From positions 682,001 to 746,000 of the forward strand of contig JAFOMG010000011.1 of assembly GCA_017418975.1 (NCBI GenBank): a stretch of 64,000 nucleotides of DNA, given 5' to 3'. Both the position numbers and the translations under genes were made by a program. The DNA comes from Sphingomonas sp. GTDB lineage: Bacteria; Pseudomonadota; Alphaproteobacteria; Sphingomonadales; Sphingomonadaceae. Shown here in pieces: positions 16,363-26,086 of this stretch; the first letter of the stretch is position 1, and each line of letters begins with the position of its first letter. The notes under the pieces were generated by a model. It searched no databases, was not told where the DNA came from, and saw nothing but the letters and a program-made list of their open reading frames with translations.

Positions 16363-17529
16363 TCAGCAGACCGCCACTGCCCGCCGCCTTCGCGCCAGCC
16401 GCGGCGCCAGCACCATCGCCAGGCCGGCCAGCGCCATCGCCGCGCCGGCGAGCGAGACCGCCGGATAGCCCAGGCCCTGGCGGATCACTTCGCCGCCCAA
16501 TGCCGCGCCGATCGCATTGCCCAGGTTGAACGCGCCGATGTTCATCGCCGAGGCGAGGTTGGGCGCCTCGTGCGCGGCGTCCATCACGCGCATCTGCAGC
16601 GGCGGCACCAGCGCGAAGCTCGCCGCGCCCCAGAGCGGCAGCAGGATCATCGCCGCCGGCAGCGAGAACATGCCGAAGGCGAACAGCACCAGCAGCACCG
16701 CCAGCGCCGCGGTCATGGCGATCAGCGCGGCTTCGACCGAGCGATCGGCATAGCGCCCGCCCAGCCAGTTGCCGGCGGTGAGGCCGATGCCGAACAGCAC
16801 CAGCGCCGCCGTCACCTGGAAAGTGGAAGCGCGCGCCGCCTCGCGCAGGATCGGCGCGATATAGGTGAACACGGTGAACATCGCGCTGAACCCCACCATG
16901 GTCAGCGCCAGGGCGAACAGCACCGGGCCGCGGCCGAGCACGCGCAGCTCGGCCCCCATATCGGCATCGGCCTGGCCGGGCAGCGCCGGCACGAACAGCC
17001 GCAGCGCCGCCATCGTCACCAGGCCGATCGCCGCGATCGCCGCGAAGACCGCGCGCCAGCCGAACGCCTCGCCCGCCCAGGTGGCGAGCGGCACGCCGCC
17101 GATCGTCGCGATCGTCAGGCCCATGAACATCGTCGCGATCGCCCCGGCCCGCCGCTCGGGCGGAACCAGGCCGGCGGCCACTACCGAGCCCACGCCGAAG
17201 AACGCGCCATGGTTGAGCGACGTCACGATCCGTGCCGCCAGCAGCATCGCATAGCTGTCCGCCATCGCCGCCAGCAGGTTGCCGAGCGTGAAGATGCCGG
17301 CGAGCGCGATCAGCAGGGTGCGGCGCGGCACGCGGCCGGTCGTCAGCGTCATCAGCGGCGCGCCGATCAGCACGCCGATCGCATAGGCGCTCACCAGCAG
17401 GCCGGCGGCGGGGATCGAGACGCCGAGATCGCCCGCGATCACGGGCAGCAGCCCCATGGGCGTGAATTCGGTGACGCCGATGCCGAAGGCACCGATGGCG
17501 AGCGCAGTGAGGGCGAGGCGGGGACTCAT
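16363..17529 (-). CDS. MFS transporter, AraJ/YdhP-like (12-helix DHA1)
   Basis: 388-residue exporter starting MSPRLALTALAIGAFGIGVTEF, the signature opening of the AraJ/arabinose-efflux-like DHA1 group (GVTEFTPMGLLPVIAGDL), followed by twelve helices and the loop 2-3 motif variant TTGRVPRRTLL. The start is placed at 17529. The frame extends upstream into the LysR intergenic region without support. Divergent from a LysR-type gene 100 bases away, which probably controls it. Substrate (sugar, chloramphenicol-like or purine) unknown. Confidence 0.88.
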   Translation of the reverse strand: MSPRLALTALAIGAFGIGVTEFTPMGLLPVIAGDLGVSIPAAGLLVSAYAIGVLIGAPLMTLTTGRVPRRTLLIALAGIFTLGNLLAAMADSYAMLLAARIVTSLNHGAFFGVGSVVAAGLVPPERRAGAIATMFMGLTIATIGGVPLATWAGEAFGWRAVFAAIAAIGLVTMAALRLFVPALPGQADADMGAELRVLGRGPVLFALALTMVGFSAMFTVFTYIAPILREAARASTFQVTAALVLFGIGLTAGNWLGGRYADRSVEAALIAMTAALAVLLVLFAFGMFSLPAAMILLPLWGAASFALVPPLQMRVMDAAHEAPNLASAMNIGAFNLGNAIGAALGGEVIRQGLGYPAVSLAGAAMALAGLAMVLAPRLARRRRAVAVC

Positions 17530-17545
17530 GGGATGCGGCTCCGGG

Positions 17546-17565
17546 ATTTGTGCGGCAACGCAAAT
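17546..17565. promoter_or_regulatory. Candidate LysR operator between MFS and lysR genes
   Basis: ATTTGTGC-ggca-ACGCAAAT, an imperfect 8-base inverted repeat containing a T-N11-A core, in the 100-base gap between the divergent MFS and LysR genes. This is where autoregulating LysR proteins usually bind. Confidence 0.5.
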
Positions 17566-17629
17566 GGACCGGCGCCTCACCATCCGGTAGACCAACGGGA
17601 GGCGAAACATCTGTGCGCAGGAATCACGA

Positions 17630-18532
17630 ATGACACGAGTCATGGTCGATCGCTCGGGTGAGATGGAAATCTTCGTGACGGCGGTGCGCGAAGGCAGCCT
17701 CTCCGCCGCCGCCCGCCGGCTCGACCTCACGCCATCGGCGGTCAGCCGCGCGCTTGCCCGGATCGAGGGGCGGCTGGGCGTCCGCCTGATCACCCGCACC
17801 ACGCGCCGGCTGGTGCTGACGACCGAGGGTGACGCCTATCTCCATGCCGCCCAGCGCATCCTTGCCGACATCGCCGAAATGGAGGGCGAGCTTGCCGACC
17901 AGGCCGCGCCGCGCGGGCGCCTGCGGGTCAGCGCCGCGCTGGCGCATGGCCGGCTCTCGGTGGTGCCGCTGCTCGGCGCGTTCGTCGCGCGCTATCCCGG
18001 CATCCTGGTCGACATCAGTCTCAGCGATACGCTGGAGGACGTGGCGGGCGGGCGGGCCGATGTCGCGATCCGCTTCGGGCCCCTGGCGGACAGTCCGCTC
18101 ACTGCCCGCAAGCTGGGCGAGACCGGCCGCACCATCGTCGCCTCGCCCGACTATCTGGCGCGCATGGGCACGCCCCGGCTGCCCGAGGAGCTGCACGCGC
18201 ACAACTGCCTCAATTTCAACTTCCGCCGCGCCGAACCGGTCTGGCCCTTTCGGCGCGAGGGCCGCGACTATGCGCTTCCCGTCGGCGGCAATATCGAGGC
18301 GAACAATGGCGAGACGCTGGTCCAGCTCGCGCTCGCCGGGGTGGGCGTAGTCCGGGTCGGGAGCTTCCATGTCGAGGACCATGTCGCCGCCGGGCGGCTG
18401 GTCGCGCTGCTCGAGCCGTTCAATCCCGGCGACCGCGAGGACATCCACGCACTCTATGTCGGCGGCGCTACCCGCCCGGCGCGGGTGCGCGTCTTCGTCG
18501 ATTTCCTGGTGGAGAAGCTGGGGCGGTCCTGA
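17630..18532 (+). CDS. LysR-family transcriptional regulator
   Basis: 300 residues. The winged HTH lies at about 12-70 (FVTAVREGSLSAAARRLDLTPSAVSRALARIE). The effector domain follows from about 95, with the family's FPxA-like RITRTTRRLVLTTEG and YPGILVDISLSD segments. The start could be 17630 or the ATG at 17642. It is probably activator or repressor of the divergent MFS exporter through the palindrome at 17546-17565. Effector unknown. Confidence 0.92.
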   Translation: MTRVMVDRSGEMEIFVTAVREGSLSAAARRLDLTPSAVSRALARIEGRLGVRLITRTTRRLVLTTEGDAYLHAAQRILADIAEMEGELADQAAPRGRLRVSAALAHGRLSVVPLLGAFVARYPGILVDISLSDTLEDVAGGRADVAIRFGPLADSPLTARKLGETGRTIVASPDYLARMGTPRLPEELHAHNCLNFNFRRAEPVWPFRREGRDYALPVGGNIEANNGETLVQLALAGVGVVRVGSFHVEDHVAAGRLVALLEPFNPGDREDIHALYVGGATRPARVRVFVDFLVEKLGRS

Positions 18533-18779
18533 GCGGTATCGCATCCGCCTCTCCTGTCCCCCGCCGCGGCCACGACCGCCGGTCTTCCTTATTCGTGAGC
18601 CGTTATGGCAAATGGAATAGGAGTTACTTAGCCTATATGGTTCGCCATGTCAAGCTCCATGCGTCGTCCCGGCCTTTGTCGGGATGACGGTTCATGGCGG
18701 AAGGTGCGGGCAGCGGGGAAGGCCCGGTTCCAGCGGCGAGAATGGCCCCCGGGCTGCGCGGGGACGGCGATCGAAGGAG
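18533..18779. other. Non-coding gap with palindromic repeat
   Basis: Between convergent lysR and corC. It holds a repeat of the GTC(A/G)TCCC family at 18662-18690 (GTCGTCCCGGC-CTTT-GTCGGGATGAC) and, at 18632-18642, the 11-base word CCTATATGGTT also found at 11357-11367. No gene seen. Confidence 0.5.
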
Positions 18780-19688
<909 letters not shown>

Positions 19689-19697
19689 GTTCGGTGT

Positions 19698-20207
19698 TCA
19701 ATCCTCGCGTATCAGATAGGGGTCGTGCAGGCCGAGGTCGCGAAGCGCGGCGCGCTCCATTTCCTCCATCGCCTCGGCTTCGGCGTCGTCCATATGGTCA
19801 TAGCCTAGCAAATGCAGCAGGCCGTGGACAATCAGGTGCGTGGCATGATCCTCGACGCCGACCCGGCGCTCCGCCGCCTCGGCGGCGCAGACGCCGTGCG
19901 CCAGGACGATGTCGCCCAGCAGCACTTCGCCATCGTCGCTGTTCTCGGTGACCGCTTCCATCAGGTCCGGCTGGATCATCGGGAAGGAGAGCACGTTGGT
20001 CGGCTTGTCCTTGCCCCGATACTGGCGGTTGAGGACATGGACTTCCTCGTCCGAAGCGAAGCGCACCGCGACTTCGATCGTCGCGGCGTGATCGAGCCAT
20101 TCGAGAAAGGGGGTCTGGCGGAGCGCGGTCTCGGCGGCGCGGATGGAGAGGGCTTCCCAATCCGCATCCGGCCAGGGGGCTTCGACCAGGGCGGCGACGT
20201 CAAGCAT
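19698..20207 (-). CDS. ybeY: Endoribonuclease YbeY
   Basis: 169-residue single-strand-specific RNase for 16S rRNA 3'-end maturation and ribosome quality control. The zinc site HGLLHLLGYDH (His128, His132, His138) and the upstream RQYRGKDKPTNVLSFP are intact. An acidic insert (ENSDDGE) lies between them. The start at 20207 ([10 protein letters not shown]) overlaps the end of phoH by 8 bases, arguing for coupled translation. Confidence 0.95.
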   Translation of the reverse strand: MLDVAALVEAPWPDADWEALSIRAAETALRQTPFLEWLDHAATIEVAVRFASDEEVHVLNRQYRGKDKPTNVLSFPMIQPDLMEAVTENSDDGEVLLGDIVLAHGVCAAEAAERRVGVEDHATHLIVHGLLHLLGYDHMDDAEAEAMEEMERAALRDLGLHDPYLIRED

Positions 20208-21201
20208 TCGGGCCCTCATAGGCTTCGACGATCCGGCCGACGATCGGATGGCGGACCACATCGGCGGTGCTGAAGCGCGAGAAGGCGATGCCCTCGACGC
20301 CCTCGAGCCGCCGTGTCGCGTCGTTCAGGCCCGAGGCGGGCGGGCCGCCGGGCAAGTCGACCTGGTTGGGGTCGCCGCAGATCACCATCCGGCTGTTCTG
20401 GCCGAAGCGAGTGAGGAACATCTTCATCTGCGCGGGCGTGGTGTTCTGCGCCTCGTCGAGGATGACGAACGCATCGGCCAGGGTGCGGCCGCGCATGAAG
20501 GCGATCGGGGCGATCTCGATCTCGCCGCTCGCGATGCGCCGCTCGACCTGCTCGGCGGGCAGGCAATCATAGAGCGCGTCGTAGATCGGGCGGAGATAGG
20601 GATCGACCTTTTCCTTCATGTCGCCGGGCAGGAAGCCCAGCCGCTCGCCGGCCTCCACGGCGGGGCGGGAAAGGATCAGCCGCTGGACGCTGCCGGTGAT
20701 CAGCTGCGCCACGGCCTGCGCCACGGCGAGATAGGTCTTGCCGGTGCCCGCCGGGCCCAGGGCGAAGATCATGTCGTTCGAGACGAGCGCGCGCATATAT
20801 TGCGTCTGCGCGACGGAGCGGGGCACGATCGTCTTCTTGCGCGTGCGGATCATGATCTGGGGCGGGGCGTTGCCATTGTCCGCCTTGATGATGCCGGTGA
20901 GCGTCGGCTCGCTCGACATGGCGATCACCGCGTCGATCAGCCCGGTATCGACTTCCTCGCCGCGGATGACGCGGGCGTGGAGCTCCTGCAGCACCTCGCG
21001 GGCATGGGCGACGGCTTCGGCCGACCCCTCGATCTGCACGCGCTGGCCGCGGGCATGGATATACACGCCGAGCCGCTCTTCCAGGGCGAGGATGTTGCTG
21101 TCGAACTCGCCGAAGAGCTGGGGCAGGAGCTGGGGCTTGTCGAAGTTCACCTCGGCGCGGCTGCGTTCACCGGACTGGGCGGGGACAGGCTTGCGGCTCA
21201 T
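20200..21201 (-). CDS. phoH: PhoH-family ATPase (PhoL type)
   Basis: 333 residues, first gene of phoH-ybeY-corC. A KH-like N-terminal region (about 45-85) is followed by the PhoH ATPase with Walker [12 protein letters not shown] (near 148) and Walker [11 protein letters not shown], then [10 protein letters not shown] and the arginine-rich tail. It is thought to work with YbeY in RNA processing. The start at 21201 is followed by [20 protein letters not shown]. miaB, usually directly upstream in alphaproteobacteria, is here 2.4 kb away. Confidence 0.95.
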   Translation of the reverse strand: MSRKPVPAQSGERSRAEVNFDKPQLLPQLFGEFDSNILALEERLGVYIHARGQRVQIEGSAEAVAHAREVLQELHARVIRGEEVDTGLIDAVIAMSSEPTLTGIIKADNGNAPPQIMIRTRKKTIVPRSVAQTQYMRALVSNDMIFALGPAGTGKTYLAVAQAVAQLITGSVQRLILSRPAVEAGERLGFLPGDMKEKVDPYLRPIYDALYDCLPAEQVERRIASGEIEIAPIAFMRGRTLADAFVILDEAQNTTPAQMKMFLTRFGQNSRMVICGDPNQVDLPGGPPASGLNDATRRLEGVEGIAFSRFSTADVVRHPIVGRIVEAYEGPNA

Positions 21202-21375
21202 GCGGCTCCTTCGCGCTGAAAAATGTTGAATCTCTTGATGGCCCCGCGCGTGCGCGCGATCGCCGACAGTCCAACGCGCGTAGCGGCGCTGCGTGTCAAA
21301 GCGAAGACGATGCGGGCGGTTCCCTGGCGCATGCGATATGGGGAGAGTGGCAGAGCTTTTCCAACTTGGACAGGG

Positions 21376-21410
21376 GAAAAGCCGCGGCGAGGCGCATGCA
21401 CGCCTCGCCG
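21376..21410 (-). terminator. Rho-independent terminator of SDR gene
   Basis: Ten-base stem (CGGCGAGGCG, loop of 6, CGCCTCGCCG) at 21385-21410. On the minus strand it is followed by GCGGCTTTTCCCC, with the T run 4 bases beyond the stem. It lies 18 bases after the SDR stop. Confidence 0.7.
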
Positions 21411-21427
21411 TGTCCCATGCGCAACGC

Positions 21428-22261
21428 TCAGTCGGCCCGGCGCGACTGGCTCATCCGCCACATCAGCGCATCCTTCCAGCGATCGGGCAGCCAATGGGCG
21501 AGGAACAGGAAGACCTTCGCCCCGCCGCCCGTGCCGTAGCGGATGCGCGGGCGGCGCGCGGCGACGGCCCTGGCGATGGTGTTCGCCACCACTTCGGGTG
21601 GAGAGGCGAAGCTGCCGCTCTCGGCGTTGCTCAGCGCCGCGGCATGCCTGAGCGCCCAGGGCGCATAGGCGCTGCCGCCCGAGCGCTCGACCAGGCTCCG
21701 GTGCGCGATGCCGCCCCATTCGGTGCGGATCGCGCCGGGCTCGATCACCACCACCCGGATGCCGAAGGGCCTGAGTTCCATGCGCAGGCAATCGCTGAAG
21801 CCCTCCACCGCGTACTTGGTCGCGTGGTACCAGCCGCCGAACGGCTCGCCCATCTTGCCGCCGATCGACGTGACGTTGACGATCGTGCCCGATCGCTGCG
21901 CGCGCATCAGCGGGGTGGCGAGCTGGCAGAGCCGGGCGAGGCCGAAGACATTGACCTCCATCTGGCGGCGGGCCTCTTCCATCGGCACGTCCTCGATCGC
22001 GCCATAGCTGCCATAGCCGGCATTGTTGACGAGCAGGTCGAGCCGGCCGGCGGCGGCGCGAAGCTTCTCCATGGCAGCGACGATCGAGGCATCGTCGGTC
22101 AGGTCGAGGTCGATCAGCTCGGCGCCGAGGCGCTCGATCGGTGCCATGCGATCGAGGCGGCGGGCGGCCGCGAAGACCTTGTAGCCGTCCTTGAGGAGGC
22201 GCTTGACGGTGGCTTCGCCGATCCCGGCCGAGGCGCCGGTGACGAGGGCGGTTTTCTGCAT
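21428..22261 (-). CDS. Short-chain dehydrogenase/reductase
   Basis: 277 residues. The Rossmann motif TGASAGIG is at 8-15, NNAG follows beta-4 (LLVNNAGYGSYG), and the catalytic Ser/Tyr/Lys lie in VTSIGGK and YHATK. Acidic residues after beta-2 are absent (AARRLDRM), which suggests NADP(H). The start at 22261 has GGAG upstream. The -35/-10 of its promoter carry a 19-base spacer with a palindrome (22293-22323), so the divergent MerR protein is its likely activator. Substrate unknown. Confidence 0.92.
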   Translation of the reverse strand: MQKTALVTGASAGIGEATVKRLLKDGYKVFAAARRLDRMAPIERLGAELIDLDLTDDASIVAAMEKLRAAAGRLDLLVNNAGYGSYGAIEDVPMEEARRQMEVNVFGLARLCQLATPLMRAQRSGTIVNVTSIGGKMGEPFGGWYHATKYAVEGFSDCLRMELRPFGIRVVVIEPGAIRTEWGGIAHRSLVERSGGSAYAPWALRHAAALSNAESGSFASPPEVVANTIARAVAARRPRIRYGTGGGAKVFLFLAHWLPDRWKDALMWRMSQSRRAD

Positions 22262-22292
22262 TTCGGGCTCCGGTTGCGATGTGGAGCCTCGC

Positions 22293-22323
22293 CATATAAG
22301 TATGGACCATAGTCCATGGTCAA
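22293..22323 (-). promoter_or_regulatory. MerR-type promoter with 19-base spacer for the SDR gene
   Basis: On the minus strand TTGACC (22318-22323) and TATATG (22293-22298) are separated by exactly 19 bases. The spacer is filled by the palindrome ATGGAC-TATG-GTCCAT (22302-22317). This is the hallmark of promoters activated by MerR-family proteins, which bend overlong spacers. It lies in the 75-base gap between the SDR gene and the divergent merR gene. Confidence 0.8.
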
Positions 22324-22336
22324 GGGATGAAATCGC

Positions 22337-22777
22337 GTGCTGATCTCCGAATTCGCCCGGCGTGCCGGCATGAGCATCGACACGGTGCGTTTCTATATCC
22401 GCAAGGGGCTGCTCGCGCCCGCGACGGGCCGGAAGGGCGGCTCCAACCCCTATCAGATCTTCACCGCGGAGCATCTGGATGTGGCGCGGATCATCAGGAT
22501 GGCGCAGAATCTCGGCTTCTCGCTGCGCGAGATCGCGGCGTTGGCGGCGGAATATCATGGTGGCGGGATAACCGCCGAGCGCAGCCTGGAACTGATGCGG
22601 ATGCAGCTCGCGCGGCTGGAGGAGAAGGCGGCGCAGGCGAACGCGATGGTCGACTATGCCCGCGCCAAGGTGGCCTGGCTGGAGGCGGGGCAGAAGGGCG
22701 CCGAGCCATTGTTCGGGGAATATGAGGAGTGTGTTTCGCTCAATCCCGGCTTCAACAAGGATGAATCCCTCGCCTGA
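22337..22777 (+). CDS. MerR-family transcriptional regulator
   Basis: 146 residues starting at GTG 22337. The winged HTH is at the N-terminus (EFARRAGMSIDTVRFYIRKGLL), with GSNPYQIFTAEHLDVARIIRMAQNLGFSLREI completing the MerR DNA-binding domain. A dimerisation helix (about 83-120) and a short C-terminus with one Cys (EECVSLNPGF) follow. The single effector-domain Cys does not look like a metal site, so an organic or redox signal is more likely. Probable activator of the divergent SDR gene. Confidence 0.9.
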   Translation: MLISEFARRAGMSIDTVRFYIRKGLLAPATGRKGGSNPYQIFTAEHLDVARIIRMAQNLGFSLREIAALAAEYHGGGITAERSLELMRMQLARLEEKAAQANAMVDYARAKVAWLEAGQKGAEPLFGEYEECVSLNPGFNKDESLA

Positions 22778-22788
22778 AGCGGATGCGG

Positions 22789-23541
22789 CTAGGACTTCAT
22801 GCTGTCGAACTTGCTGAGGATCTTCAGGAAGGTTTCGCGATTGGTCGTCGGCGCCATCAGCCGGTCATAGTCGGGCGATGGAAAAGGAACGAAATTTGTT
22901 TCGTCGTCATAGGAATATGCGCCGATCAATATGCGCTCCTGATCATATTCGGTGTCATAGCCGACGCCATCCATATCGAGCTTCTCGCATTCCCTGAGAA
23001 CCTGGCGAGCGACGTTGATGGGGGCGAGTTGGCCGATGGTGACGATGAACTTGCTCGGCGTGACCGGATCGACGGAGGTCGAGCCGAAGGTTTCCGACGG
23101 GCGCAAATTCAATTCGTTCAGGGCTGCGAGTATTTCCTTGAAATTCGGAAGCAGGTCGTTCGCCCATATGAATTCCGACACCCTTCCGGATGCGCTGGAT
23201 TTGATCTCTTTCTTGATTTCTGCCTTCTCATTCGCGGCCACGGTCACGAACTGCTGGGACTGTAGCGAATAGCGGCGTTCCAGGTGCCTGGAATAAAAGG
23301 AATCCTCCTGCATTTCCGGGCGGAACTTGGTCTGCAGCAGGAAAAGGCACGCCAGGAAGAGGGGGACGTTTATCACCGCGGAGATGATGAGCAGGCCCGC
23401 CCCCCAGCTGGGGCTGGCGATCAATCCCGCCGCAGTCAGGAAGGATCCATTGATGGCGACAAGGCCTGCCAGCCATGCCGCAAGAAGCTGGATAGGTTTC
23501 GTGACCTTGGACGCATCGATAGGATTCTTCTCTTCAATCAA
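22789..23541 (-). CDS. Membrane protein of unknown function, atypical composition
   Basis: About 250 residues. The start is inferred as TTG at 23541, preceded by GGGGGAGGAAGG; no ATG or GTG is better placed. Two membrane helices (about 15-40 and 45-67) are followed by a soluble region of about 180 residues (SEFIWANDLLPNFKEILAAL ... DYDRLMAPTTNRETFLKIL). The DNA is much more AT-rich than miaB and merR on either side. No family recognised. A two-helix anchor plus cytosolic domain is the shape of several sensors and effectors, but that is only a resemblance. Confidence 0.65.
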   Translation of the reverse strand: MIEEKNPIDASKVTKPIQLLAAWLAGLVAINGSFLTAAGLIASPSWGAGLLIISAVINVPLFLACLFLLQTKFRPEMQEDSFYSRHLERRYSLQSQQFVTVAANEKAEIKKEIKSSASGRVSEFIWANDLLPNFKEILAALNELNLRPSETFGSTSVDPVTPSKFIVTIGQLAPINVARQVLRECEKLDMDGVGYDTEYDQERILIGAYSYDDETNFVPFPSPDYDRLMAPTTNRETFLKILSKFDSMKS

Positions 23542-23630
23542 TGCCTTCCTCCCCCTTGCGGCAAAAATAGCCACCGGGGCGGGAAGTGTCAAAGACGATG
23601 ATGCCCATCTTCTTCGCCTAATCTTGCAGC

Positions 23631-24965
23631 TCAAGCCGCGGCGCGTGCCTTTTCCGTGCCGCTCAGCGAATTGGCGAAGCCCTCGGCGATTTCCACCTCG
23701 ACCATGTCGCCGATCCCGGCATCGGTATCGAGATAGACCGACTGGAGCCAGGGCGACTTGCCGAGCATCTGGCCGGGAAGCTTGCCCTGGCGCTCGATCA
23801 GCACCGCGCAGGTCTTGCCGGCGGTCGCCCGGTTGAAGGCGAGCTGATCGCGGTTGAGCGCCGCCTGGAGGCGCTGCAGGCGCTCGTCCATCACTTCGGC
23901 CGGGACGAATCCGTCCGCCATCTCCGCGGCGGGCGTGCCCGGGCGCGGGCTGTACTTGAAGCTGAAGCACTGGGCATAGCCGACCGCGTCGACCAGGCGC
24001 AGCGTCTCCTCGAACTCGGCGTCGGTCTCGCCCGGGAAGCCGACGATGAAATCGCCCGACAGCGCGATGTCGGGCCGGGCGGCGCGAACGCGATCGAGGA
24101 TCTTCAGATAGGAATCGCGGGTGTGGCTGCGGTTCATCGCCTTGAGGACGCGGTCGCTCCCGGCCTGTACCGGCAAATGCAGGAAGGGCATCAGCTTCGC
24201 CACTTCGGCATGGGCGCGGATCAGGCCCTCGCGCATGTCGTTGGGGTGGCTGGTGGTGTAGCGGATGCGCTCCAGCCCCTCGATCCGGTCGAGCGCGCGG
24301 ATCAGGCCGTGCAGCCCGGTGCCGGCATCGTCGTCCCAGGCATTGACGTTCTGGCCGAGCAGCGTGATCTCGCGCGCGCCGGCATCGACCAGCGCCCTGG
24401 CCTCGTCGACCAGCTCGGCAAAGGGCCGGCTGATCTCGGCGCCGCGCGTATAGGGCACGACGCAATAGGTGCAGAACTTGTCGCAGCCTTCCTGCACGGT
24501 GAGGAAGGCGGTGGGGCCGACCTTGCGGCGGCGGGGCAGCGCGCCGAACTTGCTGAGCGCCGGCATGTCGGTGTCGAGGGTCGCCTGGCCGCTGGCGGCC
24601 TTCGCCACCAGCTCGGGCAGGTTGTGATAGGCTTGCGGCCCCACGACGACATCGACCCTGGCGCGGCGGACGATTTCCTCGCCCTCGGCCTGGGCGACGC
24701 AGCCGGCGATGGCGATCATCGGCTCCGCGCGCCCATCGGCACGCGCGCCCTTCCGCAGGCGGCCGATGTCCGAATAGACCTTCTCGGTCGCCTTCTCGCG
24801 GATGTGGCAGGTGTTGAGCACGACGAGATCGGCGGCCTCGCCCTCGGCGGCGGCGGTCATGCCCTGTGCGGCCATCAGCTCGGCCATGCGCTCGCCGTCA
24901 TAGACGTTCATCTGGCAGCCGAACGACTTGACCTGGAAGGTCCGGGGATTCTTGGGAGCGTTCAT
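23631..24965 (-). CDS. miaB: tRNA-2-methylthio-N6-dimethylallyladenosine synthase MiaB
   Basis: Radical SAM methylthiotransferase of A37 in tRNAs reading UNN codons, about 444 residues. The N-terminal UPF0004 domain has its three cluster cysteines (SFGCQMN, NTCHIRE, AGCVAQ). The radical SAM motif is [10 protein letters not shown], and a C-terminal TRAM domain ends the protein. The start at 24965 ([10 protein letters not shown]) is preferred because the alternative at 24998 falls in repeat sequence. It normally precedes phoH-ybeY-corC; here an SDR/MerR/membrane-protein insert separates them. Confidence 0.95.
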   Translation of the reverse strand: MNAPKNPRTFQVKSFGCQMNVYDGERMAELMAAQGMTAAAEGEAADLVVLNTCHIREKATEKVYSDIGRLRKGARADGRAEPMIAIAGCVAQAEGEEIVRRARVDVVVGPQAYHNLPELVAKAASGQATLDTDMPALSKFGALPRRRKVGPTAFLTVQEGCDKFCTYCVVPYTRGAEISRPFAELVDEARALVDAGAREITLLGQNVNAWDDDAGTGLHGLIRALDRIEGLERIRYTTSHPNDMREGLIRAHAEVAKLMPFLHLPVQAGSDRVLKAMNRSHTRDSYLKILDRVRAARPDIALSGDFIVGFPGETDAEFEETLRLVDAVGYAQCFSFKYSPRPGTPAAEMADGFVPAEVMDERLQRLQAALNRDQLAFNRATAGKTCAVLIERQGKLPGQMLGKSPWLQSVYLDTDAGIGDMVEVEIAEGFANSLSGTEKARAAA

Positions 24966-25058
24966 GATTGGCGGGGCTATAGCCAAATCCTTCGCCATGC
25001 TGAACTTGTTTCAGCATCCAAGGTGCAGCGGGCGAGCCTGTCGCCTGTGGAGGGTTGG

Positions 25059-25188
25059 ACCCTGAAGCAAGTTGGCGCTTATCCCGTAAAGACAAGTGCA
25101 CCCCGTTCCGTCATCCCCGCCTGCGCGGGGATGACGGCTATCGGGCACTCCTTGTCCCAAGGGGATAAGCGCCAAACAAGTTCAGGGT
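25059..25188. repeat. Nested palindromic element between miaB and plsC
   Basis: Outer inverted arms of about 27 bases (25059-25085, ending TTGGCGCTTATCCC, and 25162-25188, starting GGGATAAGCGCCAA and ending TTCAGGGT) enclose a perfect 13-base palindrome, CCGTCATCCCCGC and complement, at 25108-25137. The inner palindrome is the same family as at 33897-33925, 60086-60225 and 1425-1508. A further related inverted pair lies at 25000-25015 (GCTGAACTTGTTTCAGC). It looks like one palindromic element inserted in another. Confidence 0.8.
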
Positions 25189-25197
25189 GACGATTGG

Positions 25198-26085
25198 TTA
25201 TTCGGTCGCCCCCGGCTTCGGCCGGTATCCGATCGGGTCCTCGGCGAAGCGGAAGGTGCGGAGCGGCTGGCCCAGCGCGGCCACCAGCGCCTCCTCGATC
25301 CGCCGCCGGCTCTCCGCGGCGATCACCTTGCGCCCGGGAAAATCGCGCGGATGGAAGGGCTCGAGGAAATGCACGTCGAGCCGGAAGCTGCCCTTGCGGC
25401 CGAGCACGCGCTTCGCGTTGTTGAGGCCGGTCTCCTGGCCGATCCAGCAGATATCGTCCGCCGCCGCCCCGTAATCGAGCATCACCGGCTGTACCATCAC
25501 GCCGGGCGGTGGCGGCTCGAGCACGCGCAGCATCGGCGTCTTGAAGGGGAGGAGCGACTTGCCGTCGGTGGTGGTGCCCTCGGGAAAGACAGTGATCGCC
25601 CAGGTCTCCGCCAGCGCGTCGCGCAGCTCGTTGATCTGCTCGGCCACGCCCAGGCGGTTCTCGCGCTTCACATAGACGGTGCGGTTGAGCCCGGCGAGCC
25701 AGCCGACAATGGGTGAGCTCCGGATCTCGGCCTTGGCGATGAAGGCCGTGCCGCTGGCCCCGCCCAGCGCCAATATGTCGATCCAGCTCAGATGGTTGGA
25801 GATGTAGAAGACGTCGCGCTTCAGGTGCGTGCCGATGCGGTTGATCCGCGCGCCGCAGATCCGGGCAGCGAAGGAGAGGAAATAGCGCGGCCAGGGCGAG
25901 GGCGCGCGGACGAGGCGGAAGAGATAGTGGAGCGGCACGAGCAGCAGCAGCGCCAGTGCGAGCATCGCCACGCGCCATCCCATGCGGCACCGCTCTGCCA
26001 GGGTGAGCGGCGTGCCATGGCCCTGGATCGCGTCCTCGCGCCGGCGCGCGGCGCGCTGGCCCCGGGTTTCGCCGGTGCCCGGCAC
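25198..26085 (-). CDS. plsC: 1-acyl-sn-glycerol-3-phosphate acyltransferase (PlsC family)
   Basis: 295 residues. One membrane helix (about 38-58) is followed by the acyltransferase motifs NHLSWID (HxxxxD) and FPEGTTTDG, with intervening VKRENR. Adds the second acyl chain to lysophosphatidate or a related lysolipid at the inner membrane. The GTG start at 26085 is one base after the fur stop (TGA-G-GTG), so plsC is translated with fur. A later ATG at 25983 would remove most of a charged N-terminal extension. Confidence 0.9.
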   Translation of the reverse strand: MPGTGETRGQRAARRREDAIQGHGTPLTLAERCRMGWRVAMLALALLLLVPLHYLFRLVRAPSPWPRYFLSFAARICGARINRIGTHLKRDVFYISNHLSWIDILALGGASGTAFIAKAEIRSSPIVGWLAGLNRTVYVKRENRLGVAEQINELRDALAETWAITVFPEGTTTDGKSLLPFKTPMLRVLEPPPPGVMVQPVMLDYGAAADDICWIGQETGLNNAKRVLGRKGSFRLDVHFLEPFHPRDFPGRKVIAAESRRRIEEALVAALGQPLRTFRFAEDPIGYRPKPGATE

Positions 26086-26086
26086 C

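Noticed and set aside
14275..17661. Plus-strand open frame of 1128 codons opposite ptrB and the MFS gene
   Set aside because: Spans two unrelated real genes on the other strand; second half is Arg/Gln/His repeats with no fold.
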